Shown one piece after another: positions 33,949-42,938 of a stretch of 64,000 nt of DNA. This DNA comes from Lachnospiraceae bacterium (GTDB taxonomy: Bacteria > Bacillota > Clostridia > Lachnospirales > Lachnospiraceae), in NCBI GenBank assembly GCA_017500935.1, contig JAFVXW010000015.1, positions 1 through 64,000 on the forward strand. Direction: 5' to 3'. The notes under the pieces are model-generated. The model worked only from the letters and a program-made list of their open reading frames with translations, did no database searches and had not been told where the DNA came from. The number at the start of each line of letters is the position of its first letter. Position 1 is the first letter of the stretch. Both the position numbers and the translations under genes were made by a program.

Positions 33949-33976
33949 AAAAAAGCCGGCATCTGCCGGCTTTTTT
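33949..33976. terminator. Bidirectional terminator
   Basis: AAAAAAGCCGGC, ATCT, GCCGGCTTTTTT: symmetric stem with A and T tails, between the GH43 gene and the convergent YczE-type genes. Confidence 0.92.
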
Positions 33977-33987
33977 ATATCTCAGGA

Positions 33988-34617
33988 TTATTTTCCAAGT
34001 AATTTGTTCGTAAAATGCTTATCACAGAAATGAATGATCGGTCCTAAGCAGAACGCACTGACTGCGGTTCCCAGTCCTACAATGCCGCCCAGCAGCGCAC
34101 ATACAAGCGTTGCAAAGCAGTCTGTAAACATACGATGCCAGAAATAGGGGATTTTGGGCCAGTATTTTTTCATGATCAAAGACATGCTGTCCCAGGGAGA
34201 TACGCCCATATCGGCTCCCTGATACATGGAAACACCAAAGCTGCTGATGCAGACACCGATGCATACCAGAAGGATCCGCACAACAACACCCTGGGGCACC
34301 CCAAAAGGAGCCGTAAGGATTCCATAAAAGAAGGTTGCCACATATCCAAGCAGACAGGCATTCAGGATCGTACCAAGGCCGATCAGTTCTTTTCCAAACC
34401 GCAGCTCGATCAGAAAGATCAGAAAATTGATCATCACATTAAAATTGGCATACGCTATGCCGATTCTGTCAGAGATTGCCATGACCATTCCGGTACAGGG
34501 ATCATTGCCAAATCCCGCAAGTTTAAAGACCGCTACACCCAGTCCCAGAAAAACATTGCCGATCAGCATGACCCAGAATCTTCTTTTGTCCATTTTCTGC
34601 AGATATTCCCGTATCAT
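33988..34617 (-). CDS. YczE/YitT-like integral membrane protein, copy 1
   Basis: 209 aa with about five membrane segments. The family pattern includes FLGLGVAVFKLAGFGNDP, LIGLGTILNACLLG, FGVSMYQGADMGVSPWDS and a late CALLGGIVGLGTAVSAF. Function of the family is not established; members are often near regulators or transport genes. It lies 15 bp downstream of a paralogue of nearly the same length and similarity throughout, so this is a tandem duplication. Confidence 0.82.
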   Translation of the reverse strand: MIREYLQKMDKRRFWVMLIGNVFLGLGVAVFKLAGFGNDPCTGMVMAISDRIGIAYANFNVMINFLIFLIELRFGKELIGLGTILNACLLGYVATFFYGILTAPFGVPQGVVVRILLVCIGVCISSFGVSMYQGADMGVSPWDSMSLIMKKYWPKIPYFWHRMFTDCFATLVCALLGGIVGLGTAVSAFCLGPIIHFCDKHFTNKLLGK

Positions 34618-34632
34618 AAAAAAACCTCTTTC

Positions 34633-35265
34633 TTACTTCCAGCCAAGCATTTTTTTGACATACCGTTCACTGAAAAACTGAATAAACGGCCCAAGGCAAA
34701 ATGCGCAGAGAGCAGTTCCCAGACCTACCACACCGCCCAGCACGACTGCGATCACAACGGCTAAGGAATCACCGAAAATACGGTGCCAGAAGTAGGGGAT
34801 TTTAGGCCATCTTTTTACCATGATCAAAGAAAGGCTGTCCCAGGGAGCCACACCCACATCAGGTGTCTGATACATGGATACGCCAAAGCTCACCGCTAAA
34901 ACACCGGCAAATACCAGAACAAATCTCATCGGCAGATTCTGCGGCACGCCAAACGGTATTGTAAACAGCTCATAAAAGAAGGTGGTAAAAGCCCCCAGCA
35001 AACAGGCATTTACGATCGTTCCGATGCCGATCAGCTGCCGTCCGAACGCAATTTCAACGCCAAATATGATCAGATTAAACAGTACAATAAAAATCGCATA
35101 GGGAATCCCGACTGTTTCAGACAATGACATGACCATGGCAGAAAAGGGATCTGTTCCCATGCCTGACATTTTAAAAATCGCAACACCCATACCCAAAAAC
35201 ACATTGCCAAGTGTCATGACGAGGATTCTGCGCCATCCCACTTTTTTCAGATAATCCCGTATCAT
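34633..35265 (-). CDS. YczE/YitT-like integral membrane protein, copy 2
   Basis: 210 aa, about five membrane segments, same architecture as its neighbour: FLGMGVAIFKMSGMGTDP, LIGIGTIVNACLLG, FGVSMYQTPDVGVAPWDS, KIPYFWHRIFGD. It is the upstream copy, with GAGGAAAACAG before ATG 35263-35265. Divergence between copies is greatest in loops, suggesting an old duplication with possibly different ligands or heterodimer formation. Confidence 0.82.
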   Translation of the reverse strand: MIRDYLKKVGWRRILVMTLGNVFLGMGVAIFKMSGMGTDPFSAMVMSLSETVGIPYAIFIVLFNLIIFGVEIAFGRQLIGIGTIVNACLLGAFTTFFYELFTIPFGVPQNLPMRFVLVFAGVLAVSFGVSMYQTPDVGVAPWDSLSLIMVKRWPKIPYFWHRIFGDSLAVVIAVVLGGVVGLGTALCAFCLGPFIQFFSERYVKKMLGWK

Positions 35266-35341
35266 CTGTTTTCCTCATTTCTGTCCTATGTATTTCAGAA
35301 AAAATATCTTCCCTGATTTTTTACATCCGGATTTATTATAC

Positions 35342-35379
35342 TTTTCAAAACATCCGACTTCAAGTATGATATTCTTGAA
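35342..35379 (+). promoter_or_regulatory. Promoter and operator-like palindrome of the MBL-fold gene
   Basis: TTTTCA (35342-35347), 17 bp, TATGAT (35365-35370). TTCAAG (35359-35364) / CTTGAA (35374-35379) flanks the -10 symmetrically, so a bound protein would block polymerase. Confidence 0.5.
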
Positions 35380-35432
35380 ATATTGATATTCGTAAAAAAA
35401 TAATCCCATGTATTGATTTTTGGAGGTTTCCC

Positions 35433-36233
35433 ATGAAAATAACCATACTCGGCACCGGCAATGCCACCGTCACCAAATGTTACAACACCTGTTTTACCAT
35501 CTCTGACAATGAGCAGTATTTTCTGATCGATGCCGGCGGCGGAAACGGCATTTTAAAGATTCTGGAGGATAAAAATATCCCCCTGACTGCTGTTCATGAC
35601 CTGTTTGTGTCCCACGAACACACCGATCATTTGCTTGGGGTCATCTGGGTGATCCGTATGATCGGACAGGCCATGAATCAGAAAAAATATCAGGGAGATT
35701 TAAATGTTTACTGCCACAAAGAGCTGGCAGAGCATCTGATCATGTTCTGCAATATTATGCTGGTCAAAAAAGTGACAAAGCACTTTGGAGAGCGAATTCA
35801 TTTTGTGACCATAGAAGACGGGCAGGAGCTGGAAATTCTGGGCTGTAAGCTGCGCGTTTTTGATATCCTTTCCACCAAAATGAAGCAGTACGGCTTTGTT
35901 TTGACTTATGAAAACGGCAAAAAGCTTACCTTTGCAGGCGATGAACCTCTTAATGAACAGCTTTTTGATCTGGCAAAAGACAGTGACTGGCTGATGCATG
36001 AAGCCTTCTGCCTCTACAGCGAACGCGATATTTTCAAACCCTACGAAAAACATCACAGCACCGCCAAGGATGCCTGCAAACTGGCACAAAAGCTGAATAT
36101 CAAAAATCTGATCCTTTATCATACCGAAGATAAGCATATTACAGAGCGCAAGGCGCTTTATACCTCCGAAGGAAAACCTTATTTTGACGGAAATCTTTTT
36201 GTGCCGGATGATGGGGAAGAAATTGAAATTTAA
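35433..36233 (+). CDS. Metallo-beta-lactamase-fold hydrolase (RNase Z-like subgroup)
   Basis: 266 aa. Metal-binding motif SHEHTDHLLG supplies the HxHxDH ligands, TFAGDEPL the Asp strand, and LYHTEDKH the C-terminal His. The N terminus KITILGTGNATV resembles RNase Z and related phosphodiesterases, but the length and motif spacing do not prove tRNA processing. ATG 35433 follows TGGAGGTTTCCC. It is a single gene with its own promoter and terminator. Confidence 0.85.
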   Translation: MKITILGTGNATVTKCYNTCFTISDNEQYFLIDAGGGNGILKILEDKNIPLTAVHDLFVSHEHTDHLLGVIWVIRMIGQAMNQKKYQGDLNVYCHKELAEHLIMFCNIMLVKKVTKHFGERIHFVTIEDGQELEILGCKLRVFDILSTKMKQYGFVLTYENGKKLTFAGDEPLNEQLFDLAKDSDWLMHEAFCLYSERDIFKPYEKHHSTAKDACKLAQKLNIKNLILYHTEDKHITERKALYTSEGKPYFDGNLFVPDDGEEIEI

Positions 36234-36266
36234 CAAATTTGAAAAAATGTGTGCTTTGCGCATAAA

Positions 36267-36315
36267 AAGTGCGGCGGATTGTTTTGAAGAATGCAGTCCG
36301 CCGCACTTTTTTTAA
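36267..36315 (+). terminator. Terminator after the MBL-fold gene
   Basis: AGTGCGGCGGA / TCCGCCGCACT, perfect 11 bp arms with a long loop, then TTTTTTT. Also lies 10 bp from the stop of the convergent URO-D gene. Confidence 0.9.
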
Positions 36316-36324
36316 GTTGTGATA

Positions 36325-37377
36325 TTACTTGTAATCGCCTCTGATGTCTCTGACGGTTTCAATCATATAAACATAATTGTCAAAAGGCACATAGGTCGGA
36401 ATGGAATTGCCGGTGGAGAAGGCAAAACCGCCGTGTCCTTTGCATTTTGTGATCACATCGCTGATATACTCGCGGATCGCAGGCTTATCCAAACGGCAGA
36501 GCGCGTCTGTATCAATGCCGCCGAAATTACCGATTCTGTCTCCGTAGCGTTCCACCCATTCAGGGAACAATGCGATCTGATCCTCATTGGAGTGCTTTGC
36601 ATTGATGCCTGCACCGATCAGATCTTCCATGATATTGAAAATATTGCCGCAGGAGTGCAGAAGGAAAGGCTTGTTATAGGAATGCACCACATCAATGATC
36701 GCCTTATAGCCGGGAACGATATGGGTTCTGACATCCTCTGTGGAAAGCATGGTGTTGCTCTTGTAGCCAAGGTCATCCCCAAAACGCAGCACACAGAACA
36801 TATCACTGTATTCCTTCATAAAACGCTTCCAGATTCCCAGATTGGTCTCGCTCACCTTTGCAAACAGATCACGGTACAGTTCCGGATCATCTGCAGAAAT
36901 ATAGCACAGATTCATATATCCTGTGATTTCCTGCACACATTCAAAGATACCGTTGCCGACACCGCCGATTCCCATCATGCCTTTTGGCATTACTTTACGC
37001 AGCGCTTCAAAATATTTTCCGAATTTGTTAAAATAAATGTCTTCTACTTCATCCCAGGGATATTTCTGAAAATCTTCATAGGTATTGATTTCCGGGGGCT
37101 TATGTCCGCCAAGGCTGCCTGAGCCGGGCATGGCAGAGCCGATACAGCATTCAAAGGAAACGGTATCGTAACCCATGGTTTTGAAAAATTCGCAGTAATT
37201 TCTGAAATATTCTTCCAGATCTTTGTCATCTCCGTTTTTAAGATCCATGAATTTGCGGTTCAGCACATATTCCATGACTTCCTCACAGATCAGATGCTCA
37301 TATACGGGAAGACGGGGTGCTTCGATGTTGCTTGCTGCTTTTAAAATGTTTGTATAATCCGGTGTAAACTGTTTCAT
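36325..37377 (-). CDS. Uroporphyrinogen-decarboxylase-family protein (methyltransferase-like), copy A
   Basis: 350 aa TIM-barrel of the URO-D superfamily, which includes HemE and zinc-dependent corrinoid methyltransferases (MtaA/CmuA). It lacks the HemE N-terminal Arg-rich signature but has LLHSCGNI, where His and Cys could bind zinc as in MtaA, and NFGGIDTD. So demethylation or methyl transfer is more likely than haem synthesis. No corrinoid protein or reactivase gene lies nearby. AAAGGAGAATTTT precedes ATG 37375-37377. Divergent from an AraC regulator, which probably controls it. Confidence 0.78.
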   Translation of the reverse strand: MKQFTPDYTNILKAASNIEAPRLPVYEHLICEEVMEYVLNRKFMDLKNGDDKDLEEYFRNYCEFFKTMGYDTVSFECCIGSAMPGSGSLGGHKPPEINTYEDFQKYPWDEVEDIYFNKFGKYFEALRKVMPKGMMGIGGVGNGIFECVQEITGYMNLCYISADDPELYRDLFAKVSETNLGIWKRFMKEYSDMFCVLRFGDDLGYKSNTMLSTEDVRTHIVPGYKAIIDVVHSYNKPFLLHSCGNIFNIMEDLIGAGINAKHSNEDQIALFPEWVERYGDRIGNFGGIDTDALCRLDKPAIREYISDVITKCKGHGGFAFSTGNSIPTYVPFDNYVYMIETVRDIRGDYK

Positions 37378-37407
37378 AAAATTCTCCTTTTATCAAAACA
37401 AACTTAC

Positions 37408-37465
37408 TTGTTATCTTACTGTTTGTATTATATAATCTTTAAAATTGGATTGCATTCAATTGGAT
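37408..37465. promoter_or_regulatory. Divergent promoters and direct repeat between URO-D copy A and araC-type gene
   Basis: Plus: TTGTTA (37408-37413), 17 bp, TATAAT (37431-37436). Minus: TATAAT (37427-37432) with poor -35. In the minus -35 zone lies a direct repeat AATTGGAT at 37443-37450 and 37458-37465 (15 bp period), a fair candidate for the AraC-family regulator's site. Confidence 0.55.
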
Positions 37466-37495
37466 ATGCCATACAAATTTAAAGTTTTATCTTAA

Positions 37496-38404
37496 ATGGG
37501 AGTAACAGCACCAATGATTGAAGCGAAAGATCTGCGGGATACTTACTTAAATACCAAACACCGTATTGTCCTTACCCAGGAACAGTTACATATTCCCGGA
37601 CTGCGCATGTTCGGACATCATGCAATTTACAGCGCACTGCCTTTTTTGCAATGGCATTATCATGAAAATTCTTTTGAGATCAACGTGCCTGTCAAGGGTA
37701 ATTTTTCCTTTGATACTCCTGACCGCAATTATTCATTTCGGGGAGGAGATATTTTCATCACTTTCCCAAATGAAATACACGGATCAGGTACAGATCATAT
37801 CGGGTTGGGAGAATTATACTGGTTTCAGCTTGATATCAGCGATGAAGAAAATTTTCTGTTTTTATGCCCGCAGGCCGCACGTGAAATGATCCGACAGCTT
37901 AAATCCATTTCCACCCTGCTTATTCATACAGAAAACCAGAAGATTCTTCCTTTGATCGAAACGGCTTTTACTTATGCATACAACACTGACAACTGTTATA
38001 TAACAGCATCGTTTTTGCAGCTTTTTCTCCATCTGACAATTCAGTATGCCCAAAAGGAAAATCCACATATCTCTTTAAATATTTTAAAAACCCTGGATTA
38101 TATACAATCAAATATTACCCTGGAGCTTTCTCTTGAACAGCTTGCTGATCTCTCCGGCTTATCCTGCTCACAGTTTAAACTTAATTTTAAAAAACAGCTT
38201 GGGATTTCTCCCCGGCATTACATCAACAAACAAAAAATAGAATATGCCAAAACATTGTTGCTGGAAGGAACATCTGTGACAGAAACTGCAATGCTGTTAA
38301 GCTTTACATCCAGCAACTATTTTTCAACTGTATTTAAAAAATTCACCTCATATACACCTCTGGAATTTGTCAGTAAATGCAGAGAACAGAAGCATACCAT
38401 ATGA
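37496..38404 (+). CDS. AraC-family transcriptional regulator
   Basis: 302 aa. The N-terminal cupin (about 1-150) has LQWHYHENSFEINVPVKG and GDIFITFPNEIHGS, a sugar- or small-molecule-binding jelly roll. The C-terminal two HTHs are ELSLEQLADLSGLSCSQFKL and VTETAMLLSFTSSNYFSTV. The ATG at 37496 has no clear ribosome site; an alternative at 37514 follows GGGAG at long spacing. Divergent from URO-D copy A and followed after 15 bp by a convergent GH29 gene, so it may control one or both. Confidence 0.88.
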   Translation: MGVTAPMIEAKDLRDTYLNTKHRIVLTQEQLHIPGLRMFGHHAIYSALPFLQWHYHENSFEINVPVKGNFSFDTPDRNYSFRGGDIFITFPNEIHGSGTDHIGLGELYWFQLDISDEENFLFLCPQAAREMIRQLKSISTLLIHTENQKILPLIETAFTYAYNTDNCYITASFLQLFLHLTIQYAQKENPHISLNILKTLDYIQSNITLELSLEQLADLSGLSCSQFKLNFKKQLGISPRHYINKQKIEYAKTLLLEGTSVTETAMLLSFTSSNYFSTVFKKFTSYTPLEFVSKCREQKHTI

Positions 38405-38419
38405 ATACAGTTCCTCATT

Positions 38420-39382
38420 TTATCTGGTAAGCCAGCCCTCCGGCAGCTCTTTGAGCGCTTCCGGCAGGTTTATCTTTTTGCCGATCTTTGCAAATTCTTC
38501 TGCCAGATTGTCGTCCACAAGACCGTTGGGAGCGGGAGACAGATTCAACATAAAGTTGATATTCATAGGGAAATAACCATTCATTTTTTCAATCGCCCAA
38601 TCTGCAGAAACCGGAGGAGTCACTCTGTCCTCATCCCGCCAAAACCAGGTGGGAGTCAGCTTGTTGCAGGACACACCGGGACCAGAAAAAGCACCTTCCA
38701 CTTCCTGTCCGGCTGCATTTTCATAAAATACAACATCCGTTCCGCTCAGTCCGTCTGAGCATCCGATATTCATGAGCAGACAGTCAGGCTGCAGCGCTTT
38801 TACCAGGCTGTCCAGCTCTTCAAAGGGAAGGACCTCATAAGAAGGACCGCCCCAGGGCGCACTCCAGCCATCCACGATCAAAAACGGAATTTCACCGTAA
38901 TTGGTCAAAAGTTCCGTGATCTGGCCTTTGATCATTTCTTTCTGTGCTTCTGTACAGCTTTTTCTTCCGATTCCCGCTGTCAGATCCAGCACGGAAAAAT
39001 AAAGACCTGCTGTAATGCCTTCCTTCCGGAATGCCTCCAGATATTCAGCCACCACATCACGTTTGCATGATGCATTTTTTACACAATGTTCTGTATAGGC
39101 AGAGGGCCACAGATCAAAGCCTTCATGATGCTTGGTGGTCATGGCCGCAAACTGGCAGCCTGCACTTTTGGCGATTTTTGCCCACTGGCTGCAGTCCAGA
39201 TCTGCAGGATTCCAGTCCTTTTCATCGAAAGGATATAATCTGGGAACACCTGCATTTTCATGGTCGATTTCCCAATCTTCAATTTCGTGTGCATGAAACT
39301 GCACGGTGGCACTGTTAAAGTGGATAAAAGTTCCAAGACGCAGATTGATAAATTTCATCTGATTTTCAATAAGTCTGTTCAT
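38420..39382 (-). CDS. GH29-like alpha-L-fucosidase, short form
   Basis: 320 aa, shorter than typical GH29 (about 400-450 or more), covering mainly the TIM barrel. Motifs include RLGTFIHFNSAT, AKSAGCQFAAMTTKHHEGFD and the nucleophile zone FLIVDGWSAPWGG, where Asp is in the expected place. The C-terminal beta-sandwich is missing, and LNLSPAPNGLVDD near the end matches the normal barrel end. No signal peptide. It removes alpha-1,3/1,4-linked fucose in the family. The start ATG 39380-39382 follows CGGAGGTATTT. Confidence 0.8.
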   Translation of the reverse strand: MNRLIENQMKFINLRLGTFIHFNSATVQFHAHEIEDWEIDHENAGVPRLYPFDEKDWNPADLDCSQWAKIAKSAGCQFAAMTTKHHEGFDLWPSAYTEHCVKNASCKRDVVAEYLEAFRKEGITAGLYFSVLDLTAGIGRKSCTEAQKEMIKGQITELLTNYGEIPFLIVDGWSAPWGGPSYEVLPFEELDSLVKALQPDCLLMNIGCSDGLSGTDVVFYENAAGQEVEGAFSGPGVSCNKLTPTWFWRDEDRVTPPVSADWAIEKMNGYFPMNINFMLNLSPAPNGLVDDNLAEEFAKIGKKINLPEALKELPEGWLTR

Positions 39383-39497
39383 AAATACCTCCGGCCGCAG
39401 CAGCGGAATCTTTAGTATATTCTAAGTCTATTTTACGCACTGCTGCATCATTTTGTCCATAGAATAAATTGCAAAGAAACAGCAAAGAAACAGAAAC

Positions 39498-39557
39498 TTG
39501 TTTTCTTTTTTCATTCCTGTTAAACTAAAAAAAAACGCTGTATAAATCAGCATTTTT
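39498..39557 (+). promoter_or_regulatory. Promoter and start-site hairpin of the PanE-like gene
   Basis: TTGTTT (39498-39503), 17 bp, TAAACT (39521-39526, extended TG). AAAAACGCTG (39531-39540) / CAGCATTTTT (39548-39557), one mismatch, begins at the predicted start. Confidence 0.55.
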
Positions 39558-39592
39558 AAAAGAAATACTATGAAGGATACGGAGGATTTCCC

Positions 39593-40513
39593 ATGAAATA
39601 TCTGGTTATCGGAGCCGGCGGTACAGGCGGGGCCATCGGCGGTTTTATGACAAAAGCAGGAAAGGATGTTACTCTGATCGCCCGCGGCTCTCATCTTGCT
39701 GCCATGCAAAAAAACGGACTTAACTTTGATACTCCTGACGGCAAATATACGGTTTCCCCGATCAAAGCCTGCACAATGGAAGAGTATGCAGACACGCCTG
39801 ACGTTATTTTTGTCTGTGTCAAAGGTTATTCCCTGGAAGATACCATTCCCTTTATCCGCCGTATTGCAGGTGCCCATACCGTGGTGATCCCGATTCTCAA
39901 CATTTATGGAACCGGCGGCAGAATGCAGAAAGAGCTTCCTGAACTTATCGTCACAGACGGCTGTATCTATATCGCATCCGAGATCAGTGAACCCGGCTCT
40001 TTATTCCTTTCCGGCAAGATTTTCCGTGTGGTATACGGTCTGCGCAAAGGCACACCGGCAGATATCGAACAGGAAGTACAGCCTGTGCTGACCGAAGTAA
40101 AAAAAGATCTGGAAGAGAGCGGAATTGAAGTTCTTTTTTCCAACCAGATCGAAGTGGATGCCCTGCAGAAATTCTCCTTTGTATCTCCGATGGCAGGTGT
40201 AGGAGCTTACTACAATACCCAGGTTTTTGCATTTCAGGTAAAAGGCCAGATGCGCTCCACCTTCTTTTCCATGGTACGTGAGATTAAGGAACTGTCCGAT
40301 GCTATGGGTGTAAGTCTTCCTGACAATATCGAAGAGATCAATGAAAAAATTCTGGACAACCTTGCGCCCACCGCAACTGCATCCATGCAGCGCGATATCC
40401 GCGACGGAAAACCCTCAGAGATTGACGGTCTGATCTTTGAAGTTATCCGTCTTGGCAAACAGTACGGTGTGGAAACCCCTGTTTATGAGATGATAGCGGA
40501 AAAATTCCGGTAA
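39593..40513 (+). CDS. Ketopantoate-reductase-family oxidoreductase (PanE/ApbA)
   Basis: 306 aa NADP-dependent reductase. N-terminal Rossmann motif is YLVIGAGGTGGAIGGFMTKA; VKGYSLEDTI and NQIEVDALQKFSFVSPMAG, with the conserved Asn/Lys region, follow; the C-terminal helical domain includes SMQRDIRDGKPSEIDGL. True PanE reduces ketopantoate to pantoate in coenzyme A synthesis, but isolated paralogues in this family have other 2-keto acid or keto-sugar substrates. No panB/C nearby, so the family name is safer than panE. Own promoter and terminator. Confidence 0.85.
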   Translation: MKYLVIGAGGTGGAIGGFMTKAGKDVTLIARGSHLAAMQKNGLNFDTPDGKYTVSPIKACTMEEYADTPDVIFVCVKGYSLEDTIPFIRRIAGAHTVVIPILNIYGTGGRMQKELPELIVTDGCIYIASEISEPGSLFLSGKIFRVVYGLRKGTPADIEQEVQPVLTEVKKDLEESGIEVLFSNQIEVDALQKFSFVSPMAGVGAYYNTQVFAFQVKGQMRSTFFSMVREIKELSDAMGVSLPDNIEEINEKILDNLAPTATASMQRDIRDGKPSEIDGLIFEVIRLGKQYGVETPVYEMIAEKFR

Positions 40514-40551
40514 TATAAAGAAAACCGCTGTTTATAGACCATTATAAAATC

Positions 40552-40613
40552 AAAAAGGCAGACATCCCACTATGTAACATGCTCTCAATGCAGTGGATTG
40601 TCTGCCTTTTATT
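40552..40613 (+). terminator. Terminator after the PanE-like gene
   Basis: AAAAAGGCAGACATCCCACT ... AGTGGATTGTCTGCCTTTT with a long loop and a small internal mismatch; T-tail TTTTATT. Convergent with GH95. Confidence 0.82.
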
Positions 40614-40646
40614 CTTAATGGATTTTTTCTTGCTCTTGTGCTGATC

Positions 40647-42938
40647 TTAAGCTTCCAAAACAAACTTCTTTTCAATCCGGATCAGGCGTTTTTCTTCTCC
40701 GGGCAAATTCAGTGTTATCTCAGTGGGATTGTCGGAGGTCAATTCAGCCCATATCACTTTTCCGTTCTCCCACTTTGCAGATACTGTAATGCCGCCGCGG
40801 GCACGAAGGCCGTTAAACTCACCGTCCAAAAACTCAGGAACTGCCGGCAGAAGCGTGATCGCGCCGTCATGGCTCTGCAGCAGCATTTCTCCAATACCGG
40901 CTGCACCTCCAAAATTGCCGTCAATCTGGAAAGTCATGCCTTCCGTTCCCTGTGCTCCCAAAAAACCTTCCTCTGTATGCGGCCAGGGATGTGTATCAAA
41001 CAGGTTGCAGTAGGTGGAATTGGTTAAAAGCGCGCGGACATTGTCATACGCTTCCTGTCCTTTATGCAGACGCGCAAACAGATTGATCAGCCATGCCCTC
41101 GACCAGCCGGTATGGCCGCCGCCGAAGGAAAGACGTCTTTGCAGTGTTTTTTCAATGGCCTGATACAGCTTCGGTGTATTCTGCGTGATCTGTGCTGCCG
41201 GATACAGACCGAAAGCATGGGAAATATGTCTGTGTCCGGGTTCTGCTTCGTCATAATCCTTCTGCCATTCCATCAGCTGTCCGTGTTTGCCCACACGAAG
41301 CGGCAGCAGTTTTCCACGCATCTGCTTTGCCAGACGGCCGTTATCCACATCAACCTGCAGAATTTCCTCACATTCTGCGTAAAAGTCCAGTAATCCGCCG
41401 ATGATCTGCAGATCCATGGTAGGAGACATAGCCAGAAAGACTTCTTTTGGTTCTCCATCCACATCCACAAGATATCTGTTTTCCGGTGAAGTGGAAGGTC
41501 CTGTATGCAGATATCCGTCTACTCCTTCCTGCAGATTATCCATGAAAAACAACGCACATTCCCTGATATAGGTATAAGCAGTATCCCGCAGGAACTCTTT
41601 ATCTTCTGTATACAGATAATGCTCCCACATATGATAAGCAAGCCATGCACCGCCCAAAGGCCACATACCCCAAAGTCCGTCAGCGGCAGCCGCAAACTGA
41701 TAAATATCCGACAGATGATGCACCACCATACCTCGGGTTCCATAGTTTTCCTGTGCTGTCTTTTTGCCGCCGGGAAGCAGCTGGTTATTCATATAATCAA
41801 ACAGTGCTTCTGTACATTCACTGATATTGGCCTGTTCAGCCTGCCAGTAGTTCATCTGCAGATTGATATTGGTGTGATAATCGGCATTCCAGGGTGTTTT
41901 TATGCCATATGCCCATACCCCCTGCAGATTTGCAGGCAGTGTGCCGGGGCGGCTGGAACCGATCAGCAGATATTTTCCGTATGCAAAATAAAGAGACATC
42001 AGTCCGGGGTCCTTTGCATCCGGATCTTTTTTCAGGCGTAAAAGCCGCTTGTCCAGCGAAAGCTCATTCAGCTGCTGTTCTGTCAGGCCATCTGCACCGC
42101 AATCTGTTGTTTTTGCAAGTGTGAGCTTCACATCAGACTTATGCATCAGGCCGCTGTGGTCTTTTACATGTTCTGCCAGTATACTGTCCCAGTCTGTATC
42201 GGACCAAAGGATTCCAACTGCAGAATCAGCCTTCCATCCGGGATTTTTATATTCTGTTTTGATCTGTATGTAGATTTCCAGCTTGTCTGCATTTTTCACA
42301 GAAATACCTGTTTCATCCGCTGCAGTCTGACCGTCTGTGACAAGCCTTGCAGCAACCAGAAAACGGTTTTCAGTCTTTGCGGTATAGCATACAGCTGTAA
42401 ATCCATTTTTCTGATAATTTGCGGAAAGCATGTTAATGCGGTCAAACTTAAGCTTTGCATCAAATTTCTGATCAGCACAAACTCTGGTACAGATCATATT
42501 GGCCGGATAGGAGGCGAAGGTTTCTCTTTTGTATCTGATGCCGGCTTTTTGATAAGTTACCGTACAAATCCCGGCTGTCAGATCCAGCTGCCTTCTGTAA
42601 TCTGTACAGATATTGTCTTCATGAAGACCGATCAGCAGATCCCCCGCATATTCATAAGCCTTTATCTCATGAAAAACATCACCCATATTGGCAATCGCCC
42701 ACTGATCTGCCTCGTATTCTTTTCCCTCTAAAAAAAGCTGACGGATATGCGCCAGTTTCTTGGCATAATCCTCCGATTTTGTATCCATCGGACCGCCGTC
42801 CCAGATGGATTCTTCATTCAGCGTGATCTTTTCTTCTGCAATACTGCCGCAGACCATGGCGCCCATGGCACCGTTACCTACCGGCAGTCCGTAACACCAC
42901 TGATCTGTGGGTGAATCCAGATGCATAATGTGTTTCAT
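40647..42938 (-). CDS. GH95 alpha-L-fucosidase family protein, copy 2
   Basis: 763 aa from the chosen start. Signatures: LPVGNGAMGAMVCGS, DYHTNINLQMNYWQAEQAN with the two catalytic Asn, GQLMEWQKDYDEAE with the catalytic Glu and TFQIDGNFGG with the Asp. Acts on terminal alpha-L-fucose or L-galactose. The open frame continues 333 bp further upstream, but ATG 42936-42938 has GAAGGAGAAAAGT directly before it and the protein from there aligns with the family start, so I end the gene here. The upstream segment is a transposase remnant. A longer fusion product of 874 aa is possible if the upstream ATG is used. Confidence 0.88.
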   Translation of the reverse strand: MKHIMHLDSPTDQWCYGLPVGNGAMGAMVCGSIAEEKITLNEESIWDGGPMDTKSEDYAKKLAHIRQLFLEGKEYEADQWAIANMGDVFHEIKAYEYAGDLLIGLHEDNICTDYRRQLDLTAGICTVTYQKAGIRYKRETFASYPANMICTRVCADQKFDAKLKFDRINMLSANYQKNGFTAVCYTAKTENRFLVAARLVTDGQTAADETGISVKNADKLEIYIQIKTEYKNPGWKADSAVGILWSDTDWDSILAEHVKDHSGLMHKSDVKLTLAKTTDCGADGLTEQQLNELSLDKRLLRLKKDPDAKDPGLMSLYFAYGKYLLIGSSRPGTLPANLQGVWAYGIKTPWNADYHTNINLQMNYWQAEQANISECTEALFDYMNNQLLPGGKKTAQENYGTRGMVVHHLSDIYQFAAAADGLWGMWPLGGAWLAYHMWEHYLYTEDKEFLRDTAYTYIRECALFFMDNLQEGVDGYLHTGPSTSPENRYLVDVDGEPKEVFLAMSPTMDLQIIGGLLDFYAECEEILQVDVDNGRLAKQMRGKLLPLRVGKHGQLMEWQKDYDEAEPGHRHISHAFGLYPAAQITQNTPKLYQAIEKTLQRRLSFGGGHTGWSRAWLINLFARLHKGQEAYDNVRALLTNSTYCNLFDTHPWPHTEEGFLGAQGTEGMTFQIDGNFGGAAGIGEMLLQSHDGAITLLPAVPEFLDGEFNGLRARGGITVSAKWENGKVIWAELTSDNPTEITLNLPGEEKRLIRIEKKFVLEA

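Noticed and set aside
41341-41349. Perfect DnaA box in the second GH95 gene
   Set aside because: A single isolated site; about half a perfect 9-mer is expected by chance in the window, and no cluster surrounds it.
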